Shown: positions 24,056 through 32,502, counted from the first letter of the stretch. The stretch: DNA of 33,665 bases from an uncultured Saprospiraceae bacterium (GCA_937974625.1 CALJVJ010000321.1:1-33665); one strand, 5' to 3'. Notes: generated from the letters alone by a model not told the origin. Made by a program: numbers and translations.

Positions 24056-26188
24056 ATGGCAAAAGATTTAGCATATACAAGGAACATCGGTATCGCTGCT
24101 CACATTGATGCGGGTAAGACGACTACTACCGAGCGAGTTCTTTATTATACAGGTGTTAGTCACAAAATTGGTGAAGTACACGATGGTGCTGCCACTATGG
24201 ATTGGATGGAACAAGAGCAGGAAAGAGGTATTACAATTACTTCTGCTGCTACTAAGACCAGTTGGACTTGGAAAGACCAAGAATACCCAATTAATATTAT
24301 TGATACGCCAGGTCACGTGGATTTCACGGTAGAGGTTGAGCGTTCTTTAAGAGTATTGGATGGTATGGTTTTCTTATTCTGTGCAGTATCTGGAGTTGAG
24401 CCACAATCTGAAACCGTTTGGAGACAAGCAGAGAGATATAGCGTTCCTAGAATTGGATTTGTTAATAAGATGGACCGTCAAGGTGCTAACTTCTTCGAAG
24501 TTGTTAAGCAAGTTAAGGAGATGTTGGGTGGAAATCCTGTTCCTTTGCAAGTACCTATCGGAAATGAGGATAACTTTAGAGGGGTAGTTGACTTAATTAC
24601 TAACCAAGCAATTATTTGGAATGAGGAGGATAGAGGAATGACTTACAAAGAAATTCCAATTCCTGAAGATTTAGTGGATACAGTTGCAGAGCAAAGAGAA
24701 TTTTTATTAGAAGCAGTAGCGGAGTATGATGAGACATTAATGGAAAAGTACTTTGATGACCCTGATTCATTGACACCAGAAGATATTCGTGGTGCACTAA
24801 GAGCAGCGGTTATTGATATGAGTTTGATTCCAATGATGTGTGGTACTGCCTTTAAAAATAAAGGAGTTCAAGCGGTATTAGATGCAGTTTGTGCATTTAT
24901 GCCTTCTCCATTAGATATCGAAGCTGTTGAAGGAACAGATCCTAAAACAGATGAGCCATTATTAAGAAAGCCTAATGATAACGAACCATTTGCAGCATTA
25001 GCATTTAAGATTGCAACGGATCCATTCGTAGGTCGCTTAGCATTCTTCCGTGTTTATTCTGGTAAATTGGATGCTGGTTCTTACGTAATGAACACTCGTT
25101 CTGGTAAGAAAGAACGTATTTCTAGAATTTACCAAATGCACTCTAACGATAGAGAAGCACTTGATACAGTACATGCTGGTGATATTGCAGCGGCTGTAGG
25201 TTTTAAGGACATTAAGACAGGAGATACTTTATGTGATTTGGACAATCAAATCGTATTAGAAAGTATGACTTTCCCTGATCCTGTGATTGGAATTGCTATT
25301 GAGCCTAAGACGCAGAAGGATGTGGAAAAGATGGGTATGGCATTAGCAAAGTTGACAGAAGAAGATCCAACTTTTCACGCTAAGTTCGACGAAGAAACAA
25401 ATCAAACAATCATTAGCGGTATGGGTGAATTACACCTTGAAATTATCGTTGACCGTTTGAAGCGTGAATTCAAAGTTGAAGTAAACGAAGGCGAGCCACA
25501 AGTAAACTATAGAGAAGCATTGACTAATTCTGTATCTCACAGAGAGCGTTTAAAGAAGCAGTCAGGTGGTTCTGGTTTATTTGCAGATATGGAATTTGAA
25601 TTAGGTCCTGCTTCTGAAGAATTCTTAGAAAGTGACGAATTTAAGTCAGGTAAGGAAAAATTAGAATTCGAATGGAAAATCGTTGGTGGATCTATTGACA
25701 AGAACTACGTCAAGCCTATCAAAGATGGTTTCCGTGCAATGATGGATAATGGTATTTTAGCTGGATACAGCATGGATGCTATGAGAGTTAAGGTTTATGA
25801 CGGATCAATGCACGCAGTGGATTCTAAGCCTATTGCCTTTGAATTATGTGCGAAGGAAGGTTTTAAATCAGCTGCTAAGCAATGTAAGCCGGTTTTACTA
25901 GAACCTATCATGAAGTTAGAAGTAACTTCTCCTGAAGAATATACAGGTGGGGTGATTGGTGATTTGAACAGAAGACGTGGATTGATTAAAGGTCAAGACA
26001 TGAAGAACAATGCTACGATTATCAAAGCAGATGTTCCTTTATCTGAAATGTTCGGTTACGTAACTCACTTACGTACAATTACTTCTGGTAGAGCATCTTC
26101 TTCTATGGAATTTTCGCACTATGCAGCAGCTCCAAGAGGAATCGCTGAGGAAGTGATTGCTAAAGCTAAAGGCTTAACTACAGCATAA
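24056..26188 (+). CDS. fusA: Elongation factor G
   Basis: EF-G is the GTPase that drives translocation of tRNA and mRNA on the ribosome and, with RRF, recycles ribosomes. The 710-residue protein has the P-loop AHIDAGKT (15-22), switch region [15 protein letters not shown] (83-87) and NKMD (137-140), then domains II to V in the usual order and length. The start [22 protein letters not shown] is typical. A purine-rich AAGGA lies about 10 nt before the ATG. It follows rpsG by 234 nt. No tuf gene follows, as in many Bacteroidota. A terminator-like hairpin and the S10 promoter come next. Confidence 0.99.
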   Translation: MAKDLAYTRNIGIAAHIDAGKTTTTERVLYYTGVSHKIGEVHDGAATMDWMEQEQERGITITSAATKTSWTWKDQEYPINIIDTPGHVDFTVEVERSLRVLDGMVFLFCAVSGVEPQSETVWRQAERYSVPRIGFVNKMDRQGANFFEVVKQVKEMLGGNPVPLQVPIGNEDNFRGVVDLITNQAIIWNEEDRGMTYKEIPIPEDLVDTVAEQREFLLEAVAEYDETLMEKYFDDPDSLTPEDIRGALRAAVIDMSLIPMMCGTAFKNKGVQAVLDAVCAFMPSPLDIEAVEGTDPKTDEPLLRKPNDNEPFAALAFKIATDPFVGRLAFFRVYSGKLDAGSYVMNTRSGKKERISRIYQMHSNDREALDTVHAGDIAAAVGFKDIKTGDTLCDLDNQIVLESMTFPDPVIGIAIEPKTQKDVEKMGMALAKLTEEDPTFHAKFDEETNQTIISGMGELHLEIIVDRLKREFKVEVNEGEPQVNYREALTNSVSHRERLKKQSGGSGLFADMEFELGPASEEFLESDEFKSGKEKLEFEWKIVGGSIDKNYVKPIKDGFRAMMDNGILAGYSMDAMRVKVYDGSMHAVDSKPIAFELCAKEGFKSAAKQCKPVLLEPIMKLEVTSPEEYTGGVIGDLNRRRGLIKGQDMKNNATIIKADVPLSEMFGYVTHLRTITSGRASSSMEFSHYAAAPRGIAEEVIAKAKGLTTA

Positions 26189-26246
26189 ATATAACGAAAT
26201 ACATGCTAAGCCAAAGGGCTTAATATAGCATTAAAATATTGGAATG

Positions 26247-26276
26247 GGTTAGCTGTTTTATTTTAAACGGCTAACC
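26247..26276 (+). terminator. Terminator-like hairpin between fusA and rpsJ
   Basis: GGTTAGCTGTTT pairs with AAACGGCTAACC over 12 positions, one a G-T wobble, around a 6-nt loop. No T-run follows, so termination may be partial. A smaller stem TAAGCC/GGCTTA lies just before it. Together they mark the str/S10 boundary. Confidence 0.6.
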
Positions 26277-26308
26277 TAATTCTAACCTAAAAATAAATAA
26301 ATTTAGGG

Positions 26309-26340
26309 GTTGTAAAAACTATAAATTAGTAGTACTTTTG
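26309..26340 (+). promoter_or_regulatory. Promoter of the S10 operon
   Basis: TACTTTTG at 26333-26340 matches TAnnTTTG, and GTTG at 26309-26312 is the -33 element with a 20-nt spacer. Transcription should start near 26347, about 50 nt before rpsJ. Confidence 0.8.
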
Positions 26341-26357
26341 CACTCCGAAAATAAGTG

Positions 26358-26377
26358 CTCGATTTCATCGAGTTTTT
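26358..26377 (+). promoter_or_regulatory. Small terminator-like hairpin in the S10 leader
   Basis: CTCGAT-TTC-ATCGAG followed at once by five T lies between the predicted start site and rpsJ. It looks like a minimal intrinsic terminator, so it may be an attenuator, but the stem is only 6 bp. Confidence 0.4.
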
Positions 26378-26397
26378 AACTTTATATTAAAAAGGTT

Positions 26398-26706
26398 ATG
26401 AATCAAAAGATTAGAATTAAGCTTCGCTCTTACGATCACAACTTAGTTGATAAGTCAACTGAAAAAATTGTGAAAACTGTTCGTAACAGCGGCGCAGTAG
26501 TAACTGGTCCGATTCCGCTGCCAACCGACAAAAAGATTTTTACTGTGTTGCGTTCACCTCACGTCAACAAGAAATCTCGGGAGCAGTTTCAGATGCGGAC
26601 TCACAAACGCTTAATAGAAATATACACTCCAACCCAAAAGACAGTCGACGCACTGTCAAAATTGGAACTGCCGAGTGGTGTTGACATTCAAGTGAAGTTA
26701 ACCTAA
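26398..26706 (+). CDS. rpsJ: Small ribosomal subunit protein uS10
   Basis: uS10 is part of the 30S head and, with NusB, also works in transcription antitermination. The 102-residue protein has the family motifs [23 protein letters not shown] and [12 protein letters not shown], then [10 protein letters not shown]. It is the first gene of the S10 cluster, read from the promoter near 26333. The next gene, rplC, starts 266 nt later, which is unusually far. Confidence 0.99.
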   Translation: MNQKIRIKLRSYDHNLVDKSTEKIVKTVRNSGAVVTGPIPLPTDKKIFTVLRSPHVNKKSREQFQMRTHKRLIEIYTPTQKTVDALSKLELPSGVDIQVKLT

Positions 26707-26972
26707 GAGATTTTGGTGGATAGTAAAATCAGTTTTGTCGGAATACATTTTCCTTCCTTTACATTTCACCTTTCCTTTCTAGATTTAACTTTTATTCTGA
26801 TAATAATCAATCTTGTTTTGCATTTTCATTACTAAATATTTTTTTTAGTAAAAGTTAAATGCGAGTTCCTAGTGGAGTTTGTAACTCATTGATTATCTGT
26901 AGATTGTTAGGAATTACTTCTAACCAATCAGCAAATAATTTTCACTACAAACAAGATTCAAAATTTATAAAC

Positions 26973-27593
26973 GTGAACGGAATCATCGGTAAGAAAATTG
27001 GCATGACCAGCGTTTTCGATGAAGCTGGACGGAATATTCCTTGTACAATTGTTGAAGCAGGTCCTTGTGTTGTTACACAAAAAAAGACAGAGGATACTGA
27101 CGGATATGATTCGTTACAATTGGGTTTCGGCGAGAAGAAAGCTAAAAATACCACACAAGCACTCCAAGGCCACTTTGATAAAGCTGGCACAGCTCCTAAA
27201 AGAAAGGTAGTAGAATTTCGTGATTTTGATATTGACAAAAAAGCGGGTGATATTATCACTGCTGCTGATGTTTTTGAAGAAGGCGATTTTGTTAGTGCAA
27301 TTGGTACTTCTAAAGGTAAAGGTTTCCAAGGGGTAGTTAAGCGTTACAACTTTAAAGGTGTAAACGACGCTACTCACGGACAGCACAACAGACAAAGAGC
27401 CCCTGGTTCTATTGGTGCAGCATCTTATCCTGCAAAAGTATTTAAAGGAATGCGTATGGCAGGTAGAATGGGTGGAGATAGAGTAAAAGTGAAAAACTTA
27501 GAAATTGTTAAGATTTTCGCTGACGAAAACCTTGTTTTGGTAAAAGGAGCAATTCCTGGCCACAAAGGATCATTCGTAATTTTAGAAAAATAA
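26973..27593 (+). CDS. rplC: Large ribosomal subunit protein uL3
   Basis: uL3 is an early-assembly 50S protein whose loop reaches the peptidyl transferase centre. The 206-residue form starts at the GTG at 26973 ([19 protein letters not shown]), where homologues begin. An in-frame ATG at 26859 would add 38 residues that look like translated spacer and match nothing in the family, so GTG is preferred. The conserved segment [13 protein letters not shown], followed by [15 protein letters not shown] and [13 protein letters not shown], is intact. The spacer upstream contains an 8-bp stem TTACTAAA/TTTAGTAA (26829-26851). Confidence 0.97.
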   Translation: MNGIIGKKIGMTSVFDEAGRNIPCTIVEAGPCVVTQKKTEDTDGYDSLQLGFGEKKAKNTTQALQGHFDKAGTAPKRKVVEFRDFDIDKKAGDIITAADVFEEGDFVSAIGTSKGKGFQGVVKRYNFKGVNDATHGQHNRQRAPGSIGAASYPAKVFKGMRMAGRMGGDRVKVKNLEIVKIFADENLVLVKGAIPGHKGSFVILEK

Positions 27594-27595
27594 TG

Positions 27596-27670
27596 ATTGT
27601 TTAATTGTTTCATTGCTTTATTGTTGATTGTCAACAATTTAACTGTAAAACAATAAAACCATTTAACAAT
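27596..27670 (+). repeat. Periodic-word hairpin between rplC and rplD
   Basis: The left arm repeats ATTG words every 7-8 nt and the right arm repeats complementary CAAT-like words. The tip is a perfect stem TTGTTGA-TTG-TCAACAA, and the outer arms pair at about 20 of 25 positions with an 8-nt bulge on the right side. The structure begins two bases after the rplC stop codon and fills nearly the whole spacer. Confidence 0.75.
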
Positions 27671-27686
27671 ATCAAATATTTCAGAT

Positions 27687-28313
27687 ATGAAACTGGAAGT
27701 ATTAAATGTAAGTGGAGGTTCAACAGGAAGGTCAGTAGACTTACCTGATAATCTTTTCGGCGGCGAGCCAAACGAACATGCAGTTTACCTAGCGGTAAAA
27801 GCTTACTTAGCTGCTCAACGTCAAGGTACGCACAAAGCAAAAGAAAAAGGTGAAATCACTGCTTCGACCAAGAAGATTAAAAGACAGAAGGGTACTGGTA
27901 CAGCTCGTGCGGGTTCTGTAAAGAGTGGTACGATGAGAGGTGGTGGTAGAATGTTTGGTCCTAGACCAAGAAAGTACAACCAAAAGTTGAATAAAAAACT
28001 GAAAGTAGCTGCTAGACGGTCTGCGCTTGCTAGCAAGTTAGCTAACGGTCAAGTGAAAGTTGTCGAAAACTTTACTTTCGATGCTCCTAAGACTAAGGAT
28101 TATATCAATGTCCTAAATGGTTTAGGTTGTGCAGGTAGTAAATCACTTTTAGTTTTAAGCGAATACGATAATAATGTATTATTGTCTAGTCGCAATGTAC
28201 AAAAAGCAGGAGTTGTTGCAGCTTCTGATTTGAATACTTATGAAGTGATGAATTCTGGTACTTTAGTTTTATCAGAAGGTGCAGTAGAGAAAATCGTTGC
28301 ATCCTTATCATAA
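27687..28313 (+). CDS. rplD: Large ribosomal subunit protein uL4
   Basis: uL4 lines the polypeptide exit tunnel and in E. coli also represses the S10 operon. The 208-residue protein has the conserved loop region QKGTGTARAGSVKSGTMRGGG followed by MFGPRPRKY, and a typical C-terminal Rossmann-like part. Start and length are normal. Whether it autoregulates here is unknown. Confidence 0.99.
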   Translation: MKLEVLNVSGGSTGRSVDLPDNLFGGEPNEHAVYLAVKAYLAAQRQGTHKAKEKGEITASTKKIKRQKGTGTARAGSVKSGTMRGGGRMFGPRPRKYNQKLNKKLKVAARRSALASKLANGQVKVVENFTFDAPKTKDYINVLNGLGCAGSKSLLVLSEYDNNVLLSSRNVQKAGVVAASDLNTYEVMNSGTLVLSEGAVEKIVASLS

Positions 28314-28401
28314 TTAGTGAGTTAAATGGTTGCTTAGTTTTGATAAAGTGGTTTTATACATCATTTTAGCTCGACCTTTCAGCCTCTAAACCTTTAATAA
28401 A

Positions 28402-28698
28402 ATGGCAAAGAAAGTATTAATCAAGCCAATGATCACTGAAAAGTCTAGTGCTTTAATCGATGATCAAAATAAATACACCTTCAAGGTAGACAAGAAGGCG
28501 AATAAGGTAGAAATCAAAAAAGCAGTGGAAGCAGCTTATAATGTAGCTGTAGAAGATGTAAAGACGATGATTATGCCTTCAAAAGCGAAAGTAAGAAACA
28601 CTAAAAAAGGTGTTCAAAGAGGTCGTAAATCTTCTTACAAAAAAGCTATCATTAAGTTAGCTTTTGGTGAAGAGATTGATTTATACGGCGAGATATAG
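28402..28698 (+). CDS. rplW: Large ribosomal subunit protein uL23
   Basis: uL23 lies at the exit of the peptide tunnel and is the docking site for trigger factor and the signal recognition particle. The 98-residue protein has the motifs LIKPMITEKSSAL, YTFKVDKKANKVEIKKAVE and the lysine-rich loop KGVQRGRKSSYKKAIIKL. Normal length. It is followed by a 199-nt spacer with nested inverted repeats. Confidence 0.99.
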   Translation: MAKKVLIKPMITEKSSALIDDQNKYTFKVDKKANKVEIKKAVEAAYNVAVEDVKTMIMPSKAKVRNTKKGVQRGRKSSYKKAIIKLAFGEEIDLYGEI

Positions 28699-28700
28699 TA

Positions 28701-28869
28701 GAAGTCAGATGTCAGAACATCCATTTCATGGATTGTCAGATGTCAGATTTCCTACAACTTGTAATAACTAAAGTCTGACTTCTGACAGAAAATTTAATTT
28801 TCGGTCTGACTTCTGACTTCCATCAAAAGATTGTCAGCAAAGGTGAATAAACATCAGTAATTGACAATC
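28701..28869 (+). repeat. Nested inverted-repeat arrays between rplW and rplB
   Basis: Two left arrays of GTCAGA words (28701-28716 and 28734-28747) face two right arrays of TCTGAC words (28774-28787 and 28805-28820). The outer pair matches at 15 of 16 positions and the inner pair at 13 of 14. A small perfect stem ATCCAT/ATGGAT lies between the two left arrays. A further perfect 8-bp pair, GATTGTCA (28829-28836) and TGACAATC (28862-28869), follows. The words repeat with a 7-nt period. Confidence 0.8.
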
Positions 28870-28897
28870 GTAAGGCAAAATTTAAATTCAAAGAAAA

Positions 28898-29728
28898 ATG
28901 CCAGTAAAAAAGTATAAACCGGTATCACCCGGTTCTAGATTTAGAGTAGGTAATGCTTTTTCAGAAATTACTGCTAGTAAGCCAGAAAAAAGCTTAACAG
29001 TAGGTCTGAAAAAATCAGGTGGTCGTAACCACTCTGGTAAAATGACTGTCCGTAACATTGGTGGTGGTCACAAAAGAAAATATAGAATTATTGACTTCAA
29101 GAGAAATAAGGAAGGTGTGTCTGCCGAAGTCAAGACTATTGAATACGATCCAAACCGTAGTGCATATATCGCATTGGTACAGTACACGGATGGTGAAAAG
29201 CGATATATCATCGCTCCAAACGGATTAAAGGTAGGTGATTCTATCATGTCTGGAAAAGGTGCGATACCAGAAGTGGGTAATGCTTTGTACTTAGCAGATA
29301 TTCCTTTGGGTGCTTCAATTCATTCAATTGAGTTGACGCCAGGAAGAGGGGCTGTTTTAGCGAGAAGTGCAGGTACTTATGCTACTCTAACAGGTAGAGA
29401 AGGAAAATATGCTTCTATTAAATTGCCTTCTGGAGAAGTTAGAAGAATCTTATTGACTTGTAAAGCAGTCATCGGAACAACATCTAATCCTGATCATGGC
29501 TTAACTGTTTTTGGTAAGGCGGGTAGAAGAAGATGGATAGGTAGAAGACCAAGAGTAAGAGGGGTTGCGATGAATCCTGTCGATCACCCAATGGGTGGTG
29601 GTGAAGGTAAGGCTTCTGGTGGTCACCCACGTTCAAGAACAGGGATTATGGCTAAAGGTCAGAAGACTCGTAATAAAAAGAAGCACTCAACTAAGTTGAT
29701 TATTTCTAAAAGAAAGACTAAGAAATAA
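28898..29728 (+). CDS. rplB: Large ribosomal subunit protein uL2
   Basis: uL2 is one of the largest and most conserved 50S proteins, needed for subunit association and peptidyl transferase activity. The 276-residue protein has [15 protein letters not shown] at the start, [20 protein letters not shown], and the catalytic-region motif [15 protein letters not shown] containing the conserved His, then the basic tail. Length is normal. Confidence 0.99.
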   Translation: MPVKKYKPVSPGSRFRVGNAFSEITASKPEKSLTVGLKKSGGRNHSGKMTVRNIGGGHKRKYRIIDFKRNKEGVSAEVKTIEYDPNRSAYIALVQYTDGEKRYIIAPNGLKVGDSIMSGKGAIPEVGNALYLADIPLGASIHSIELTPGRGAVLARSAGTYATLTGREGKYASIKLPSGEVRRILLTCKAVIGTTSNPDHGLTVFGKAGRRRWIGRRPRVRGVAMNPVDHPMGGGEGKASGGHPRSRTGIMAKGQKTRNKKKHSTKLIISKRKTKK

Positions 29729-29736
29729 TAAGATTA

Positions 29737-29774
29737 GGTTAGTGGGATAAGGAATTATTATTTACCACATAACC
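29737..29774 (+). repeat. Hairpin between rplB and rpsS
   Basis: GGTTAGTGG on the left pairs with CCACATAACC on the right across a one-base bulge, with a weak AT-rich inner part. It fills most of the 62-nt spacer, consistent with the hairpin pattern in the other spacers. Confidence 0.5.
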
Positions 29775-29790
29775 ACAAAATCATAATAAA

Positions 29791-30057
29791 ATGGCAAGAT
29801 CAATAAAAAAAGGACCTTATATCTTTCATAAACTATTAGCTAAAGTTGCGAAAGCAAAAGAATCTAATAAGAAATCAGTTATCAAGACTTGGTCAAGATC
29901 GTCTATGATCATTCCTGATATGGTTGGTGAAACAATTGCAGTACACAATGGAAAAACTTTCATTCCTGTTTTTGTTACAGAAAATATGGTAGGTCACAAG
30001 TTGGGTGAATTTTCTCCAACTCGTAACTTTAGAGGGCACGGTGGTAAGAAGCGGTAA
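29791..30057 (+). CDS. rpsS: Small ribosomal subunit protein uS19
   Basis: uS19 is in the 30S head and contacts A-site tRNA and the B1a bridge. The 88-residue protein has the family motifs [38 protein letters not shown] and [18 protein letters not shown]. Normal length and start. It precedes rplV as in nearly all bacteria. Confidence 0.99.
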   Translation: MARSIKKGPYIFHKLLAKVAKAKESNKKSVIKTWSRSSMIIPDMVGETIAVHNGKTFIPVFVTENMVGHKLGEFSPTRNFRGHGGKKR

Positions 30058-30060
30058 TCA

Positions 30061-30084
30061 ATGATTGGTGGTTACACCATTCAT
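30061..30084 (+). repeat. Hairpin just after rpsS
   Basis: ATGATTGGTG and CACCATTCAT pair at nine of ten positions around a GTTA loop, starting three bases after the rpsS stop codon. A second imperfect stem (CTAT..AATAAG with CTTATAATAG) follows near 30092-30120. Confidence 0.5.
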
Positions 30085-30156
30085 GTACTCTATAGAATAA
30101 GCATTAACTTATAATAGCTGTAAGATTAGTATCTAGAATTTATAGGCATTTAATAC

Positions 30157-30198
30157 TTTTAAATTTTAGATTTTAAATTTTACATTTTAAATTTCATT
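30157..30198 (+). repeat. Tandem heptanucleotide array upstream of rplV
   Basis: Six consecutive 7-nt words alternate TTTTAAA with TTTTAGA, TTTTACA and finally TTTCATT, ending four bases before the rplV start codon. It occupies the place where a Shine-Dalgarno sequence would lie. Confidence 0.85.
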
Positions 30199-30202
30199 TA
30201 AG

Positions 30203-30601
30203 ATGGAAGCGGTAGCTAAATTAAAAAGTGTCCCAATGTCTGTGCGCAAAATGCGCCAAGTGGTGGACAATATCAGAGGTAAAGATATTGAAACTGCTTT
30301 GAATCTGTTAAGATTCACTAAGCGGGAATCAGCAGAATGGTTAGAAAAATTATTACTATCTGCCATTGCTAACTGGGAATATAAAACTGGTGGTGTTGAA
30401 AATGCAGATGATTATGATTTATATATCAAAACTGCCTTTTCAGACTCTGGAGCTCAGTTAAAGAGATTCAGACCTGCTCCTCATGGTAGAGCACATAGAA
30501 TTCGGAAGCATTCTTGTCACGTAACTTTAGTTGTAGAAAACAGAGTTGCTTTGCCTAGCAATGTTGAAGAAGTGGAAGAAGTAGAGGTCACAGAAGAATA
30601 A
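30203..30601 (+). CDS. rplV: Large ribosomal subunit protein uL22
   Basis: uL22 lines the exit tunnel; its beta-hairpin tip, together with uL4, forms the tunnel constriction. The 132-residue protein has PMSVRKMRQVVDNIRGK and LKRFRPAPHGRAHRIRKHSCHVTLVV. It ends in an acidic tail of about 14 residues (VEEVEEVEVTEE), which is uncommon for a ribosomal RNA-binding protein; the tail probably extends to the outer surface. The start is supported by family alignment with the N-terminal MEAVAKLKSVPMS. Confidence 0.97.
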   Translation: MEAVAKLKSVPMSVRKMRQVVDNIRGKDIETALNLLRFTKRESAEWLEKLLLSAIANWEYKTGGVENADDYDLYIKTAFSDSGAQLKRFRPAPHGRAHRIRKHSCHVTLVVENRVALPSNVEEVEEVEVTEE

Positions 30602-30700
30602 AAATTAAGTAATTGGTAAATATAGATGTCTCTTCTTACCGGCAACTTTTTAGGTAGCTGTTGACTTGACATTTTTAACTTTACATTTCATCAAGTAATT

Positions 30701-31477
30701 ATGGGTCAAAAGACAAATCCAATAGGTAATCGTTTAGGATACATCAAAGGCTGGCAGTCAAACTGGTATGGTGGTAAAAATTTCGGCGATAAAGTTGTGC
30801 AAGATGAAGAGATTAGAAAGTACCTAAGAGCAAGAGTTCAAAAAGGCGGTATCAGCCGGATTGGTATTGAACGTACGCTTAAACGAATTACTGTAACTAT
30901 CAATACTTCTCGTCCTGGTATCATTATCGGTAAGGGAGGCTCTGAAGTTGACCGTATTCGGGAAGAGCTGAAGAAGTTGACTAGTTCTGAAGTACAAATT
31001 AATATCATTGAGATTAGAAAGCCAGAATTAGATGCCTATATCGTAGGAGAATCTATTGCTAAGCAAGTTGAATCTCGAATTAATTATAGAAGAGCTATTA
31101 AAATGGCTATTCAATCTACTATTAGAGCAGGTGCCGAAGGTATCAAAATTAGAATCTCTGGTAGATTGAACGGTGCGGAAATGGCTCGTTCTGAAGAGTA
31201 TAAAGAAGGTCGAACACCTTTACATACATTCAGAGCAGATATTGATTATGCTCTAGTTGAAGCCTTAACCGTTTACGGAAAACTTGGAATTAAAGTGTGG
31301 ATTTGTAATGGTGAAGTTTTAGGTAAGGTTGACTTATTCAGCCAACCAGTTCCAAAGAAAGGTGGTCAAGGTGGAAGAGGTGGAAATCGTGGTGGAAATC
31401 GCGGGGGTGGAAGAGATGGAAATCGTGGCGGAAATCGCGGGGGTGGAAGAGATGGAAATCGTGGCGGAAGACGCTAG
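30701..31477 (+). CDS. rpsC: Small ribosomal subunit protein uS3 with Gly/Arg-rich tail
   Basis: uS3 is at the mRNA entry of the 30S subunit and contributes to mRNA helicase activity. Residues 1-215 are a normal uS3: [18 protein letters not shown], the KH-domain motif [16 protein letters not shown], and the C-terminal domain with [15 protein letters not shown] and GILGVKVWI-like [13 protein letters not shown]. After PVPKK (about 217) comes an unusual tail of about 40 residues made almost only of Gly, Arg and Asn/Asp, with repeated GGNRGG units, giving 258 residues in all. The tail is encoded by a 36-nt tandem repeat (31382-31453). It resembles RGG-box RNA-binding tails and would sit near incoming mRNA. 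Confidence 0.98.
   Translation: MGQKTNPIGNRLGYIKGWQSNWYGGKNFGDKVVQDEEIRKYLRARVQKGGISRIGIERTLKRITVTINTSRPGIIIGKGGSEVDRIREELKKLTSSEVQINIIEIRKPELDAYIVGESIAKQVESRINYRRAIKMAIQSTIRAGAEGIKIRISGRLNGAEMARSEEYKEGRTPLHTFRADIDYALVEALTVYGKLGIKVWICNGEVLGKVDLFSQPVPKKGGQGGRGGNRGGNRGGGRDGNRGGNRGGGRDGNRGGRR
31382..31453 (+). repeat. 36-nt tandem repeat encoding the uS3 tail
   Basis: Two units of 36 nt (31382-31417 and 31418-31453) differ at one base (GGT versus GGC, both Gly) and a partial third unit follows. Each encodes the 12 residues [12 protein letters not shown]. The repeat is in frame and much more GC-rich than its surroundings. Confidence 0.92.
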
Positions 31478-31497
31478 GAGAATCGCTTAAAAAGTCT

Positions 31498-31505
31498 TAC
31501 CTTTG
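31498..31505 (+). promoter_or_regulatory. Possible internal promoter -7 element before rplP
   Basis: TACCTTTG, followed by C, matches TAnnTTTG exactly and is identical to the str promoter element. The region 20 nt upstream (CTAG) lacks the TTG of a -33 element, so this is only a candidate. Confidence 0.3.
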
Positions 31506-31681
31506 CGCAGCTTTTGAAAAAAAGCAAAAAAAGGGTGAATAGGACATTATAAATATAGTGTTTTAAAGGTTTTTTAACTAAAAGCACATTAATTAAACTT
31601 TTGTTTTGAATTCAAATTATCAGAGATCATTCTTTTTGGTAATCCGTCTTCAAAAATCAACAAATTCTAAACTTTTCAGAA

Positions 31682-32101
31682 ATGTTACAACCGAAAAGGA
31701 CGAAATATAGAAAGCAGATGAAGGGTCGTTACAACGGCCTAGCTTACCGTGGTAACAAAATTTCTTTTGGATCTTTTGGTTTGAAAGCGATTACTGCTGG
31801 TAGATTGACAAGTCGTCAGATTGAAGCGGCGCGGATTGCGTTGACCAGATATATGAAGAGAGAAGGTAAGGTTTGGATTCGGGTATTTCCTGATAAGCCA
31901 ATTACCTCTAAGCCTTTAGAAGTACGGATGGGTAAAGGTAAAGGTGCTTTAGATCACTATGTTTGCCCTATTAAACCAGGAAAGATAATTTTTGAATTGG
32001 ATGGTGTGCCTATTGATGTGGCACAAGAAGCTTTAAGATTGGCGGCTCAGAAATTGCCTGTTTTAACTAAGTTCTCTATCCGCCCTGATTATATAGGATA
32101 A
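31682..32101 (+). CDS. rplP: Large ribosomal subunit protein uL16
   Basis: uL16 binds near the A-site of the 50S subunit and is needed for late assembly. The 139-residue protein has [46 protein letters not shown]-like [15 protein letters not shown] and the conserved [11 protein letters not shown] loop. Normal length. It follows rpsC by 204 nt, which is unusually far for these two genes. Confidence 0.99.
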   Translation: MLQPKRTKYRKQMKGRYNGLAYRGNKISFGSFGLKAITAGRLTSRQIEAARIALTRYMKREGKVWIRVFPDKPITSKPLEVRMGKGKGALDHYVCPIKPGKIIFELDGVPIDVAQEALRLAAQKLPVLTKFSIRPDYIG

Positions 32102-32166
32102 TTTAAAATTTTAAGGGTTTTCTGAATAGCTTTTTATTTAGACCTGACCCACAAACCATAATTATA

Positions 32167-32427
32167 ATGGCAAGTAAAAAGTTTTTGGAATTAAAAGAAT
32201 TTACTAACGAAGAGTTAGTAAGTGAATTACAAGCAACAGAAATTGCTTATCAAAAACTCGAATTCGATCATACCATTAAAGGATTAGATAATCCTTTACA
32301 GTTGAGAGAAACTCGTAGAGATGTTGCTCGATTGAAAACTGAGGTGAGAAGGAGAGAAATGGAGAAAATGACAGCTGAACAAGTTGCTGGTCGTTCAAAA
32401 ATTAGAGCTAGAAGAAGAAAAGCTTAA
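32167..32427 (+). CDS. rpmC: Large ribosomal subunit protein uL29
   Basis: uL29 is a small two-helix protein near the tunnel exit that contacts uL23. The product has LKEFTNEELVSELQ and the second helix with NPLQLRETRRDVARLKTEVRRRE. At 86 residues it is about 20 longer than most homologues because of a basic C-terminal extension (EKMTAEQVAGRSKIRARRRKA), which is plausible for this phylum. Confidence 0.97.
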   Translation: MASKKFLELKEFTNEELVSELQATEIAYQKLEFDHTIKGLDNPLQLRETRRDVARLKTEVRRREMEKMTAEQVAGRSKIRARRRKA

Positions 32428-32432
32428 GATAA

Positions 32433-32502
32433 GATTGTAACGATTGCTTGATTGACTTGATGGGTTTTATCCATTAGCAACAATCCTAACAATTTGACAA
32501 TC
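32433..32502 (+). repeat. Periodic-word hairpin between rpmC and rpsQ
   Basis: The left arm contains GATTGT, GATTG and GATTG words about 7-8 nt apart; the right arm contains CAATC, ACAAT and CAATC. Outer GATTGT (32433-32438) pairs with ACAATC near 32497-32502, and the tip is ATGGG/TCCAT. It starts five bases after the rpmC stop codon. Confidence 0.7.
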
